Below, one piece after another: positions 1 to 5,749 of a DNA stretch of 6,736 bases (the stretch's first letter is position 1; each line of letters starts with the position of its first letter). A program made the translations under genes and the position numbers. The DNA is taken from positions 1,568 to 8,303 of the forward strand of contig DBWK01000132.1 in assembly GCA_002308875.1 (NCBI GenBank), read 5' to 3'. This stretch comes from Treponema sp. UBA1240 (GTDB taxonomy: Bacteria; Spirochaetota; Spirochaetia; Treponematales; Treponemataceae). Below the pieces are notes generated by a model, which had not been told where the DNA came from, did no database searches, and was given only the letters and a program-made list of their open reading frames with translations.

Positions 1-8
1 TTTTTCCC

Positions 9-37
9 TTTACAATACTTAACTTGAGTGTTAAATT
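9..37 (+). promoter_or_regulatory. Possible promoter of the phosphatase gene
   Basis: TTTACA at 9-14 and TAAATT at 32-37 are separated by 17 bases, giving a reasonable -35/-10 pair with four to five of six matches in each box. Transcription would begin near 44 and leave a leader of about 20 bases before the ATG at 66. The region is AT-rich, so such a match could arise by chance. The upstream gene context lies outside the window. Confidence 0.3.
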
Positions 38-51
38 TATAAAAAATAGTC

Positions 52-57
52 AGGGGA
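52..57 (+). promoter_or_regulatory. Ribosome binding site that decides the phosphatase start
   Basis: AGGGGA lies 8 bases before the ATG at 66, which is ideal Shine-Dalgarno spacing. An in-frame TTG at 24 could extend the protein by 14 residues, and the frame stays open to the window edge. No comparable purine-rich site precedes that TTG, so the ATG is preferred. Confidence 0.7.
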
Positions 58-65
58 AATCTCGT

Positions 66-1316
66 ATGGAAGAAGAAATAATTGACAGTTCATTTTTTTC
101 TGAAGAATTGGAACAAAAAAGTTCGATTGATGTAAGAAAAACAGGTCTCGAAAACAGCTTTAACGAAAGACAGGTTGGTTCAATTGCTATTTCGGTTGAA
201 TCAGTCAGCAGCAATGCCGGTCTTGATGTTGTAATCGGATTATTTGAACAGCAGCCTGATTTACATGCGATTCCTGTAGAACAAGATGATCACGTAATTG
301 GTATTATTGAACGCAAAACTGTAGAAGAAAACACCAGCACCGCATTCAAGCGGTTCGTTGCAAAAACATGCGGTGAATATGTAAAGGAATGTCCTTTTAC
401 CTTAAACTGCAGTGATTTTCTTGAAAAAGTTGCAGCACGCGTTAACGAAGTAGCAATTAAAAATGAAATAAAGTATTTTATTGTTCTTGTTAACAACAGA
501 AGCTTTTACGGAATAATGTCTGTTGAGCAGATGAACTCAAAGCTTGAAGATCTCCGAATACGCGACCTTGAAAAAGCGACCGCTATTCAGCAGAACATGC
601 TCAAAAAGAATTCGGAAACAAAAAACTTTCCGTTTAATGTATGCATCTGGAACCGTATGGCGAATGCGGTTGGCGGTGATTACTACATTGCAAAGGAAAT
701 GAGCGAAGGCAAATACCTGATAGGCAGTTTTGATGTTTCAGGAAAGAATGTTTCGGCGGCGCTGCTTACTGTTACGCTCGGTTCTATGTTTTCTATGTTC
801 GATTTGATGGATGCGTCAAAATTAACGTCTGTACGCCTTGCAACCATGCTTGACAATTTCCTTAAAAAGATTGTTCCTGTCGGCAATTTTATTACCGGCG
901 CATTCTGTTATGTGGATTTTACCAACAAAGTTGTGGAAGTTTATAACTGCGGACACACGAATGTTTTTGCCTACATGAAGGATGAAAACGGAAAAGGCAG
1001 GGTTGCAACACTACAGCCCTCACTTCCACCGTTCGGAATGGGCGCGGTAACGGACGCCATTACAGGTACAAAAAAAGGTGCCTACAGAATGACTATAAAT
1101 CCCGGTCTGCACATCAATCTTTATTCCGACGGTTTTACAGATATGCAGAACAATGATGGTGAACGTTTTGACGAACAGCGTACAAAAGACTTTTTTGGAA
1201 CACTTGTTAATACCGAAGTTTCGGCAGTTTCCGGCGAAATAGAAAAAACCGTAACAGGATGGATTCAGGACGCTCTTTTGCCGGACGACATTACCGTAAT
1301 GAATATCAGGTTCTAG
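66..1316 (+). CDS. CBS-domain SpoIIE/PP2C-type serine/threonine phosphatase
   Basis: This is a cytosolic PPM/SpoIIE-family protein phosphatase of 416 residues, expected to dephosphorylate a phosphoprotein such as an anti-anti-sigma (STAS) partner; the substrate is unknown. Residues about 35-160 look like two CBS-type repeats, each with alternating strand and helix ending in IIGIIE- or FYGIMS-like segments, suggesting a ligand-sensing input. A charged helix (about 160-180, RIRDLEKATAIQQNML) links to the catalytic domain. Catalytic motifs are present: GGDYY (D205), FDVSG (D223), CGH (296-297), LYSDGFTD (D355) and PDDIT (407-408), so the metal-binding aspartates appear intact. The usual SGKG or SGHG reads SGKN here. 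There is no signal peptide or transmembrane segment. The ATG at 66 was chosen over TTG at 24 because of its Shine-Dalgarno site. No STAS or anti-sigma neighbour is visible. The phosphatase call is firm; the CBS call is moderate. Confidence 0.88.
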   Translation: MEEEIIDSSFFSEELEQKSSIDVRKTGLENSFNERQVGSIAISVESVSSNAGLDVVIGLFEQQPDLHAIPVEQDDHVIGIIERKTVEENTSTAFKRFVAKTCGEYVKECPFTLNCSDFLEKVAARVNEVAIKNEIKYFIVLVNNRSFYGIMSVEQMNSKLEDLRIRDLEKATAIQQNMLKKNSETKNFPFNVCIWNRMANAVGGDYYIAKEMSEGKYLIGSFDVSGKNVSAALLTVTLGSMFSMFDLMDASKLTSVRLATMLDNFLKKIVPVGNFITGAFCYVDFTNKVVEVYNCGHTNVFAYMKDENGKGRVATLQPSLPPFGMGAVTDAITGTKKGAYRMTINPGLHINLYSDGFTDMQNNDGERFDEQRTKDFFGTLVNTEVSAVSGEIEKTVTGWIQDALLPDDITVMNIRF

Positions 1317-1323
1317 AACGTTG

Positions 1324-1344
1324 TACTGCCATTTTGAGGCAGTA
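1324..1344. terminator. Short hairpin in convergent gap, possible weak terminator
   Basis: TACTGCC (1324-1330) and GGCAGTA (1338-1344) form a perfect 7-bp stem with a 7-base loop. It sits in the 32-base gap between the stop of the phosphatase and the stop of the convergent hydrolase. No T-tract follows directly on either strand; the nearest T-run on + begins about 16 bases on, inside the hydrolase end. Position favours a bidirectional transcription barrier, but the classic intrinsic terminator form is incomplete. Confidence 0.45.
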
Positions 1345-1348
1345 TGGT

Positions 1349-2272
1349 TCACTTCATCAGTTTTTTGAAAAAATCACATTCCTCGTTATTGCAGATGTCT
1401 GCTTCGGGCAGACGCATATCGCAGTGGAACACATGCCAGAGCGCTTTTTCGTCAGTGCCGTAACAGCGGTATTCGTAGGGAACTCCGGCTGTTTTAAGAG
1501 CGTTTGTAATAAGCGGTGCCTGCCGCACAAGAAAGTCACCCCTGCACGTCATAACAAACGACGGTGGAAAATTCGCCGCAACATGAGCAGTAGCGTCAAT
1601 CAAATGCAGTTCATCCGAAGTGCCGCCTTTCGGCATAAGAATTTCAACAAGCAACTCTGTCTGCAATTCTTTTTCTTGCTCTCCGTCCATCTTGTATTTG
1701 CCGCAGTTAAGCGCAATGCCCCGAAGAGTCAGATTTTTTTTGCCGATAAACGGAAAATTTTTGGCATATTCAGCATTAGTTACAGCGGAAGCATACAACG
1801 CAAGAAGATGCGCACCGGCTGAATCTCCGACTGCAAAAACGTTCTGCGTGTCAAAACCGTATTGTTCAGCGTTATCCACAATCCACCGGAACACTTTTTC
1901 CGTGTCCTGCATCGATGCCGGGAACTTTTTTTCAGGTGCAAGCCTGTAGGAATAGTTCACAACAGCAAATCCGCGACGGGCAAGGCTCATTCCGTAAAAC
2001 TGGTACACATCCTTATCACCGTAGACCCAGGCACCACCGTGCACTATCACAATCACCGGGAGTTTTGCAAGTACAGAACTTTTTTCCGCGCCTTTAGGAC
2101 GATAAACATCGAGCAGCTGCCACTTTTGGAATTCTTTATCGTCACCGTAAAGGATATTGTCAAAACGCATTACATCGTCCGGAGTTTTTTGCTCCGCATC
2201 ACGCTTTGCATCACCTTCTGAAAACTGCTTTCGGATTTTATCTGCTTCAATCTGGTGTTTTGAATTTGTCAT
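1349..2272 (-). CDS. Alpha/beta hydrolase, HSL/acetyl-esterase type
   Basis: A 307-residue predicted carboxylesterase/lipase of the hormone-sensitive-lipase (family IV) group, acting on ester bonds in a small molecule or lipid; the substrate is unknown. The oxyanion motif HGGAW is at 78-82, YRLAPE at 109-114 and the nucleophile elbow GDSAG at 149-153 (S151). Candidate acid and base are D246 (RGDF) and H280 (WHVF), so the triad looks complete. There is no signal peptide; the N-terminus is polar and charged, indicating a cytosolic enzyme. It is the second gene of an operon: its ATG lies 9 bases after the stop of the ABC exporter. Joint transcription suggests a link to what the exporter handles, such as ester cleavage of the same compound; this is inference. 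The C-terminus is complete and ends 32 bases from the convergent phosphatase. Confidence 0.87.
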   Translation of the reverse strand: MTNSKHQIEADKIRKQFSEGDAKRDAEQKTPDDVMRFDNILYGDDKEFQKWQLLDVYRPKGAEKSSVLAKLPVIVIVHGGAWVYGDKDVYQFYGMSLARRGFAVVNYSYRLAPEKKFPASMQDTEKVFRWIVDNAEQYGFDTQNVFAVGDSAGAHLLALYASAVTNAEYAKNFPFIGKKNLTLRGIALNCGKYKMDGEQEKELQTELLVEILMPKGGTSDELHLIDATAHVAANFPPSFVMTCRGDFLVRQAPLITNALKTAGVPYEYRCYGTDEKALWHVFHCDMRLPEADICNNEECDFFKKLMK

Positions 2273-2281
2273 TTTTCGCTT

Positions 2282-4012
2282 CTACTCCTGTTGTGCGCTT
2301 TGCAACCTGTAGTATTCACCGTGCTTTGCCATAAGCTCGTCGTGCGTGCCAATCTCCACAATTCCGTGGTCGTTTACAACGGCAATCTTATCGGCGTTTT
2401 TGATGGTAGAAAGGCGGTGCGCAATTACGAGTGTGGTCCTTCCTTTTGAAAGCTCATCGAAGGATTGCTGGATCTTGATTTCTGTCGTGGTGTCGAGAGC
2501 GGAAGTTGCCTCATCAAGAATGAGAATCGGCGGATTTTTAAGGAAACACCTTGCTATAGAAACGCGCTGCTTCTGACCGCCGCTAAGTTTGATACCCCGT
2601 TCACCAACAACTGAATCGTAGCCGTTGGGCATTTTCATAATGTCATCGTGTATTTCGGCACGGCGGGCGGCAAGTTCAATTTCTTCGTCCGTTGCACCGG
2701 GCTTGCCGTAAGCAATATTCTCACGGATTGTGCCGGCGAACAAAAACACATCCTGCTGCACAATGCCAATCTGAGTGCGCAGCGAACGCTTTTTTATGCT
2801 GCGAATGTCTATTCCGTCAAGACTGATTGAACCGCCCGTGATTTCGTAAAATCGCGGAATGAGATTGCAGATTGTGGTTTTTCCGCCGCCGCTCGCACCC
2901 ACGAGCGCAAACTTTTCGCCGGAATGAATATCGAGGTTTACATCATGCAGAACAGGAAAATCCGCCGTGTATGAAAAATCAACATTTTTAAAACTGATGT
3001 TGCCGCGAGCGGAAAGTATTTCCACCGCATCAGGTGCATCCGTTGGTTCCGGCTCGGTTCGCATAATTTCGAGAAAACGGTTGAATCCCGCCATTCCTGT
3101 TGTAAATTGCTCAACAAGAAAGTTGAATTTTCCTATCGGAGCTCTGAACGCCGCCACAAAAAGATTTGCCGCAACCAAATCCGGTAAGTTCATCTTTCCT
3201 TTCATAATAAAATAACCACCCGCTGCAAGTACTACAAGAGACAACAGGTTGTTACAGAATTCAATATTTGAAAAAAACGACGCCATACAGCGGAATCGCA
3301 GCTGCTTTGCGGCGCTGTACTGCTTGTTGTAAACATCAAAACGCTTGCGTTCAAAGTCTTCATTTGCAAAACCCTTTGTAACACGAATGCCGGAAATGCT
3401 TGATTCAAGCCCCGCATTTACTTCGGCGGTAGTTTCCTTTACTTTTGTAGAAGCCTGCATAAGGTTGTGTCGTGAAACAATTCCTATTGCAATCATAACA
3501 GGAAGTACCACTACAACAATAACAGCAAGCTCCCAGCGTATATGAAGCATCATTATAAAAGCACCGAGAAGGTTCAGCACAGCAATTGAAAAGTCTTCAG
3601 GTCCGTGATGCGCAAGCTCGGTAATTTCAAAAAGATCTGTTGTAGCACGCGCCATGATTTTTCCGGTGCGGTTTGTGTCGTAAAAACTGAATGGCAGCTT
3701 TTCAAGATGGTCAAAAACATCGCGTCGCATATCCTGTTCAACACGATTGCCAAAAACGTGTCCCCAGTACGCCACAAAAAAGTTGCATCCCTTATGGAGA
3801 CAAAAGCCAGCAAGCAGGATTGCGACAAGTGTAAAAAAAGTTTTGAGTTCATGATTCGGAATAAGTGTGTTTAGTGCATAGCGTGTGAACATCGGAAACG
3901 CAACATCAATCGCTGCCATAAAAAACGCGCAAATCATATCCGCAATAAAAAGACCAATATGCGGCTTGTAGTACGAGAAAAAAATCCTGAGAGGATGTTT
4001 TGAAAAATCCAT
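2282..4012 (-). CDS. ABC exporter half-transporter (fused permease and ATPase)
   Basis: A complete 576-residue type I ABC exporter half-unit, with membrane domain and ATPase fused, expected to dimerise in the inner membrane and pump a lipid, drug or peptide outward. The membrane domain (about 1-320) has hydrophobic segments near 18-40, 57-80, 142-158, 160-180, 252-270 and 278-298. The nucleotide-binding domain follows: A-loop Y348, Walker A GASGGGKTT (372-380, K378), Q-loop QQDVFLF (419-425), signature LSGGQKQR (476-483), Walker B ILILDE (496-501, catalytic E501), D-loop SALD (504-507) and H-loop H532. All are intact, so both sites of a homodimer should be active. There is no N-terminal peptidase domain, which argues against a bacteriocin exporter of the C39 type. 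No second half-transporter is adjacent, favouring a homodimer. The substrate cannot be read from sequence. The start at 4012 lacks a strong Shine-Dalgarno site, but the following MDFSKHPLRIFFSYYKP fits the family N-terminus. Confidence 0.93.
   Translation of the reverse strand: MDFSKHPLRIFFSYYKPHIGLFIADMICAFFMAAIDVAFPMFTRYALNTLIPNHELKTFFTLVAILLAGFCLHKGCNFFVAYWGHVFGNRVEQDMRRDVFDHLEKLPFSFYDTNRTGKIMARATTDLFEITELAHHGPEDFSIAVLNLLGAFIMMLHIRWELAVIVVVVLPVMIAIGIVSRHNLMQASTKVKETTAEVNAGLESSISGIRVTKGFANEDFERKRFDVYNKQYSAAKQLRFRCMASFFSNIEFCNNLLSLVVLAAGGYFIMKGKMNLPDLVAANLFVAAFRAPIGKFNFLVEQFTTGMAGFNRFLEIMRTEPEPTDAPDAVEILSARGNISFKNVDFSYTADFPVLHDVNLDIHSGEKFALVGASGGGKTTICNLIPRFYEITGGSISLDGIDIRSIKKRSLRTQIGIVQQDVFLFAGTIRENIAYGKPGATDEEIELAARRAEIHDDIMKMPNGYDSVVGERGIKLSGGQKQRVSIARCFLKNPPILILDEATSALDTTTEIKIQQSFDELSKGRTTLVIAHRLSTIKNADKIAVVNDHGIVEIGTHDELMAKHGEYYRLQSAQQE
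2285..2289 (-). promoter_or_regulatory. Ribosome binding site for the hydrolase, inside the exporter end
   Basis: On the minus strand AGGAG lies in the last codons of the ABC exporter gene, just before its TAG stop, and 12 bases before the hydrolase ATG. The spacer is longer than usual. The overlap implies translational coupling: ribosomes finishing the exporter would free or feed the hydrolase start. Confidence 0.5.
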
Positions 4013-4041
4013 AAACCAAGTTTAACAGATATTTTCATTTG

Positions 4042-4143
4042 TGTCAGTGAATAAGATATACCAAGTTGACAATAAAATAATATTTGTCATATTGACAACA
4101 ACTGATTCTTTCCTTATTATTGACATAATTATAAAATATGTCA
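4042..4143. promoter_or_regulatory. Cluster of TGACA/TGTCA half-sites, putative operators
   Basis: Six exact copies of TGACA or its complement TGTCA fall within 102 bases: TGTCA 4042-4046, TGACA 4067-4071, TGTCA 4085-4089, TGACA 4093-4097, TGACA 4121-4125 and TGTCA 4139-4143. Two pairs have the same geometry, TGACA-N13-TGTCA (4067-4089 and 4121-4143), the second extending to a perfect 7-base arm (TGACATA/TATGTCA). A tight inverted pair TTGTCA-TAT-TGACAA lies at 4084-4098, over the -35 box of the + promoter. This pattern suggests binding by a dimeric regulator controlling one or both divergent genes. Some copies also serve as -35 hexamers (TTGACA), so part of the enrichment may be promoter sequence. 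The regulator is not identified. Confidence 0.5.
4092..4120 (+). promoter_or_regulatory. Promoter of the carboxyltransferase gene
   Basis: A perfect TTGACA (-35) at 4092-4097 is followed by 17 bases and TATTAT (-10, five of six matches) at 4115-4120. Transcription would start near 4127, leaving a leader of about 60 bases. The -35 box forms the right arm of the inverted repeat at 4084-4098, and the initiation region overlaps the inverted repeat at 4121-4143, so both are well placed for repression. Confidence 0.68.
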
Positions 4144-4144
4144 T
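4116..4144 (-). promoter_or_regulatory. Possible promoter of the exporter-hydrolase operon
   Basis: Read on the minus strand, ATGACA (4144-4139) and AATAAT (4121-4116) are 17 bases apart, each matching five of six consensus bases. Its -10 box coincides with the -10 box of the opposing + promoter, so the two would exclude each other. An alternative minus-strand pair is CTGACA (4047-4042) and TAAACT (4024-4019), which would start transcription almost at the exporter ATG. The choice between them is open. Confidence 0.3.
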
Positions 4145-4176
4145 TTAGACAAAAATCCGCATGAAAATTTAAACAT

Positions 4177-4181
4177 GAGGT
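4177..4181 (+). promoter_or_regulatory. Ribosome binding site of the carboxyltransferase
   Basis: GAGGT lies 7 bases before the ATG at 4189. An in-frame TGA at 4162-4164, with no other start codon between, rules out any upstream extension, so this start is effectively fixed. Confidence 0.7.
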
Positions 4182-4188
4182 TGATTTT

Positions 4189-5679
4189 ATGGAATATAAC
4201 GTTGAGAAACAGCATACAAAGGGAAAGCTTCACGCTATTGAACGCATCAATGCACTTTGCGATAAAGATTCATTTGTAGAAACATATCAGAGTGTAAAAC
4301 ACAATTGTACCAGCTTTGGAATGGATAAAAAAGAAATACCTTATGACGGAGTAATCACAGGATTCGGCAAAATAAACGGTCGAAAGGTTGCAGTATATGC
4401 ACAGGACTTTACTATTCAGGGCGGTTCTCTTGGTCACATGCACGGACGAAAGATTGCAGATCTTACAAAAATGGCGATTGATGCACGTTGTCCTGTAATC
4501 GGCATCAACGATTCGGGCGGTGCTCGTATTCAGGAAGGCGTAGAAGCTCTCGGCGGTTACGGCAACGTATTTAATCAGAACGTACGTGCCAGCGGCGCAA
4601 TTCCACAGATTTCGATTATTGCAGGTCCTTGCGCCGGCGGTGCAGTTTACTCTCCGGGAATCACGGACTTTATCTTCACCGTTGATAAAGTAACCCAGAT
4701 GTTCATCACAGGACCAAAAGTCGTAAAGTCTGTAATGTTTATGGACATTTCCGCAGAAGACTTGGGCGGAGCGAACATTCACGCACAAAAATCGGGCGTT
4801 TCGCACTTCCGCTGCGAAACGGAAACCGAATGTTACGAAACCGTCCGCCGTCTGCTGGACTATATTCCACACTACTTCGGCGATAAAATCGAATCTGATA
4901 AAGACTTCAAATATGATGAAAAAAAAGCCGCAAAAAAGATTAACACTATTCTGCCGGATAATCCCCGCAAGTGTTATGACGTGCGCAAAGTAATCGACTG
5001 TGTAATTGATGAAGATTCATTTCTTGAAATTATGAAAGAATTTTCAACCAACTGCGTAGTCGGCTTCGGTAAGATTGAAGGACGCACAATCGGCATTATC
5101 GCAAACAATCCAAAAGGTTTGGGCGGTGTATTGGACTGCGATGCTTCCGACAAGATTGCGCGCTTTATCCGTTACTGCGACAGCTTTGACATTCCGTTGC
5201 TGACTTTTGTAGACGTTCCGGGCTTTATACCGGGACCGCAGGAAGAACAGAAAGGTATCATCCGCCATGGCGCAAAAGTAATCTACGCCTACAGCGAGGC
5301 TACTGTACCAAAACTCACGGTAATCATCAGAAAAGCTTACGGCGGTGCTTACATTGCAATGTGTTCAAAGCATTTGGGGGCCGACTTTGTTTACGCATGG
5401 CCAAACTCAGAAATTGCGGTTATGGGAGTAGAGGGTGCAATTGAAATTCTATATGCCAAGGAACTCAAAGACCCTTCAAAAGCACAGGAAGTTGCGGATG
5501 CAACAGAAAAATACAAAAGCGAGATTATGACGCCTAAAATTGCAGCGGAGCGTGGTTATATCACTGAAATCATTCAGCCGGAAGACACGAGAAAGCGTAT
5601 TGTTGCAAGCTTTGACTTTCTCGAAACAAAGATTTTCACGAACAAGCCGCTTAAAAAACACGGCAACATTCCGCTGTAA
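4189..5679 (+). CDS. Biotin-dependent acyl-CoA carboxyltransferase (PccB/MmdA type)
   Basis: A 496-residue carboxyltransferase of the propionyl-CoA carboxylase beta / methylmalonyl-CoA decarboxylase alpha family. It moves a carboxyl group between biotin and the alpha carbon of an acyl-CoA. It has two crotonase-like halves. The N half has KQHTKGKLHAIERI (7-20), GGARIQEGVEAL (110-121) and the oxyanion segment AGPCAGGAVYSP (145-156). The C half has DVPGFIPG (342-349), AYGGAYIAMCSK (383-394) and AWPNSEIAVMG (403-413), and ends in the typical KKHGNIPL. Ile389 occupies the position that in Streptomyces PccB/AccB (Asp/Ile 422) influences acyl-chain choice. Family members usually carry about 20 further N-terminal residues before KQH; these are absent. 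No biotin carrier, biotin carboxylase or decarboxylase membrane subunit is adjacent, so carboxylase and sodium-pump decarboxylase roles cannot be separated. Gene symbol is therefore left blank. Confidence 0.9.
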   Translation: MEYNVEKQHTKGKLHAIERINALCDKDSFVETYQSVKHNCTSFGMDKKEIPYDGVITGFGKINGRKVAVYAQDFTIQGGSLGHMHGRKIADLTKMAIDARCPVIGINDSGGARIQEGVEALGGYGNVFNQNVRASGAIPQISIIAGPCAGGAVYSPGITDFIFTVDKVTQMFITGPKVVKSVMFMDISAEDLGGANIHAQKSGVSHFRCETETECYETVRRLLDYIPHYFGDKIESDKDFKYDEKKAAKKINTILPDNPRKCYDVRKVIDCVIDEDSFLEIMKEFSTNCVVGFGKIEGRTIGIIANNPKGLGGVLDCDASDKIARFIRYCDSFDIPLLTFVDVPGFIPGPQEEQKGIIRHGAKVIYAYSEATVPKLTVIIRKAYGGAYIAMCSKHLGADFVYAWPNSEIAVMGVEGAIEILYAKELKDPSKAQEVADATEKYKSEIMTPKIAAERGYITEIIQPEDTRKRIVASFDFLETKIFTNKPLKKHGNIPL

Positions 5680-5694
5680 TCTTTGTACAACAAA

Positions 5695-5739
5695 TGACAC
5701 TACGGCACATCTGCCCAAGAGCAGATGTCCGCAGTGTCA
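5695..5739. terminator. Long hairpin between convergent genes, probable bidirectional terminator
   Basis: TGACACT (5695-5701) pairs with AGTGTCA (5733-5739), CGG (5703-5705) with CCG (5729-5731), and ACATCTGC (5707-5714) with GCAGATGT (5721-5728). This gives 18 base pairs with one mismatch, one bulged C (5706) and a 6-base loop. It fills most of the 70-base gap between the carboxyltransferase stop and the convergent glnN stop, as expected for a shared terminator. Neither side has a strong T-tract; the minus-strand exit reads TTTGTTGT. Confidence 0.65.
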
Positions 5740-5749
5740 ATAATCAGAA

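Noticed and set aside
1364..1376. TTTTTTGAAAAAA palindrome as a terminator
   Set aside because: It is an A/T-only inverted repeat with a one-base centre inside the hydrolase 3' coding end; it cannot form a stable GC-rich stem.
1259..1822. A 187-codon + strand open frame spanning the end of the phosphatase and antisense to the hydrolase
   Set aside because: It begins inside the phosphatase and runs opposite the conserved hydrolase motifs; its peptide is low in recognisable structure and it has no convincing ribosome binding site.
4161..4172. A three-codon leader ORF (ATG AAA ATT TAA) before the carboxyltransferase
   Set aside because: It has no Shine-Dalgarno site and is too short to carry an attenuation signal; there is no adjacent terminator hairpin. 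Likely chance in AT-rich DNA.
4013..4188. CRISPR-like or mobile-element repeat array
   Set aside because: The repeated units are only five to seven bases, in mixed orientation with no uniform repeat-spacer structure and no flanking transposase or cas gene; an operator cluster is the simpler reading.
4270..4872. A 200-codon open frame on the minus strand inside the carboxyltransferase gene
   Set aside because: The opposite frame encodes a well-conserved enzyme with all motifs. The antisense peptide is rich in Cys, Asn and Arg, shows no recognisable domain, and fits a codon-bias shadow.
5695..5739. TGACA/TGTCA at the ends of the convergent hairpin as another copy of the upstream operator motif
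   Set aside because: The spacing differs (40 bases between starts rather than 18) and the pentamers are simply the base of a long RNA stem in a terminator position.
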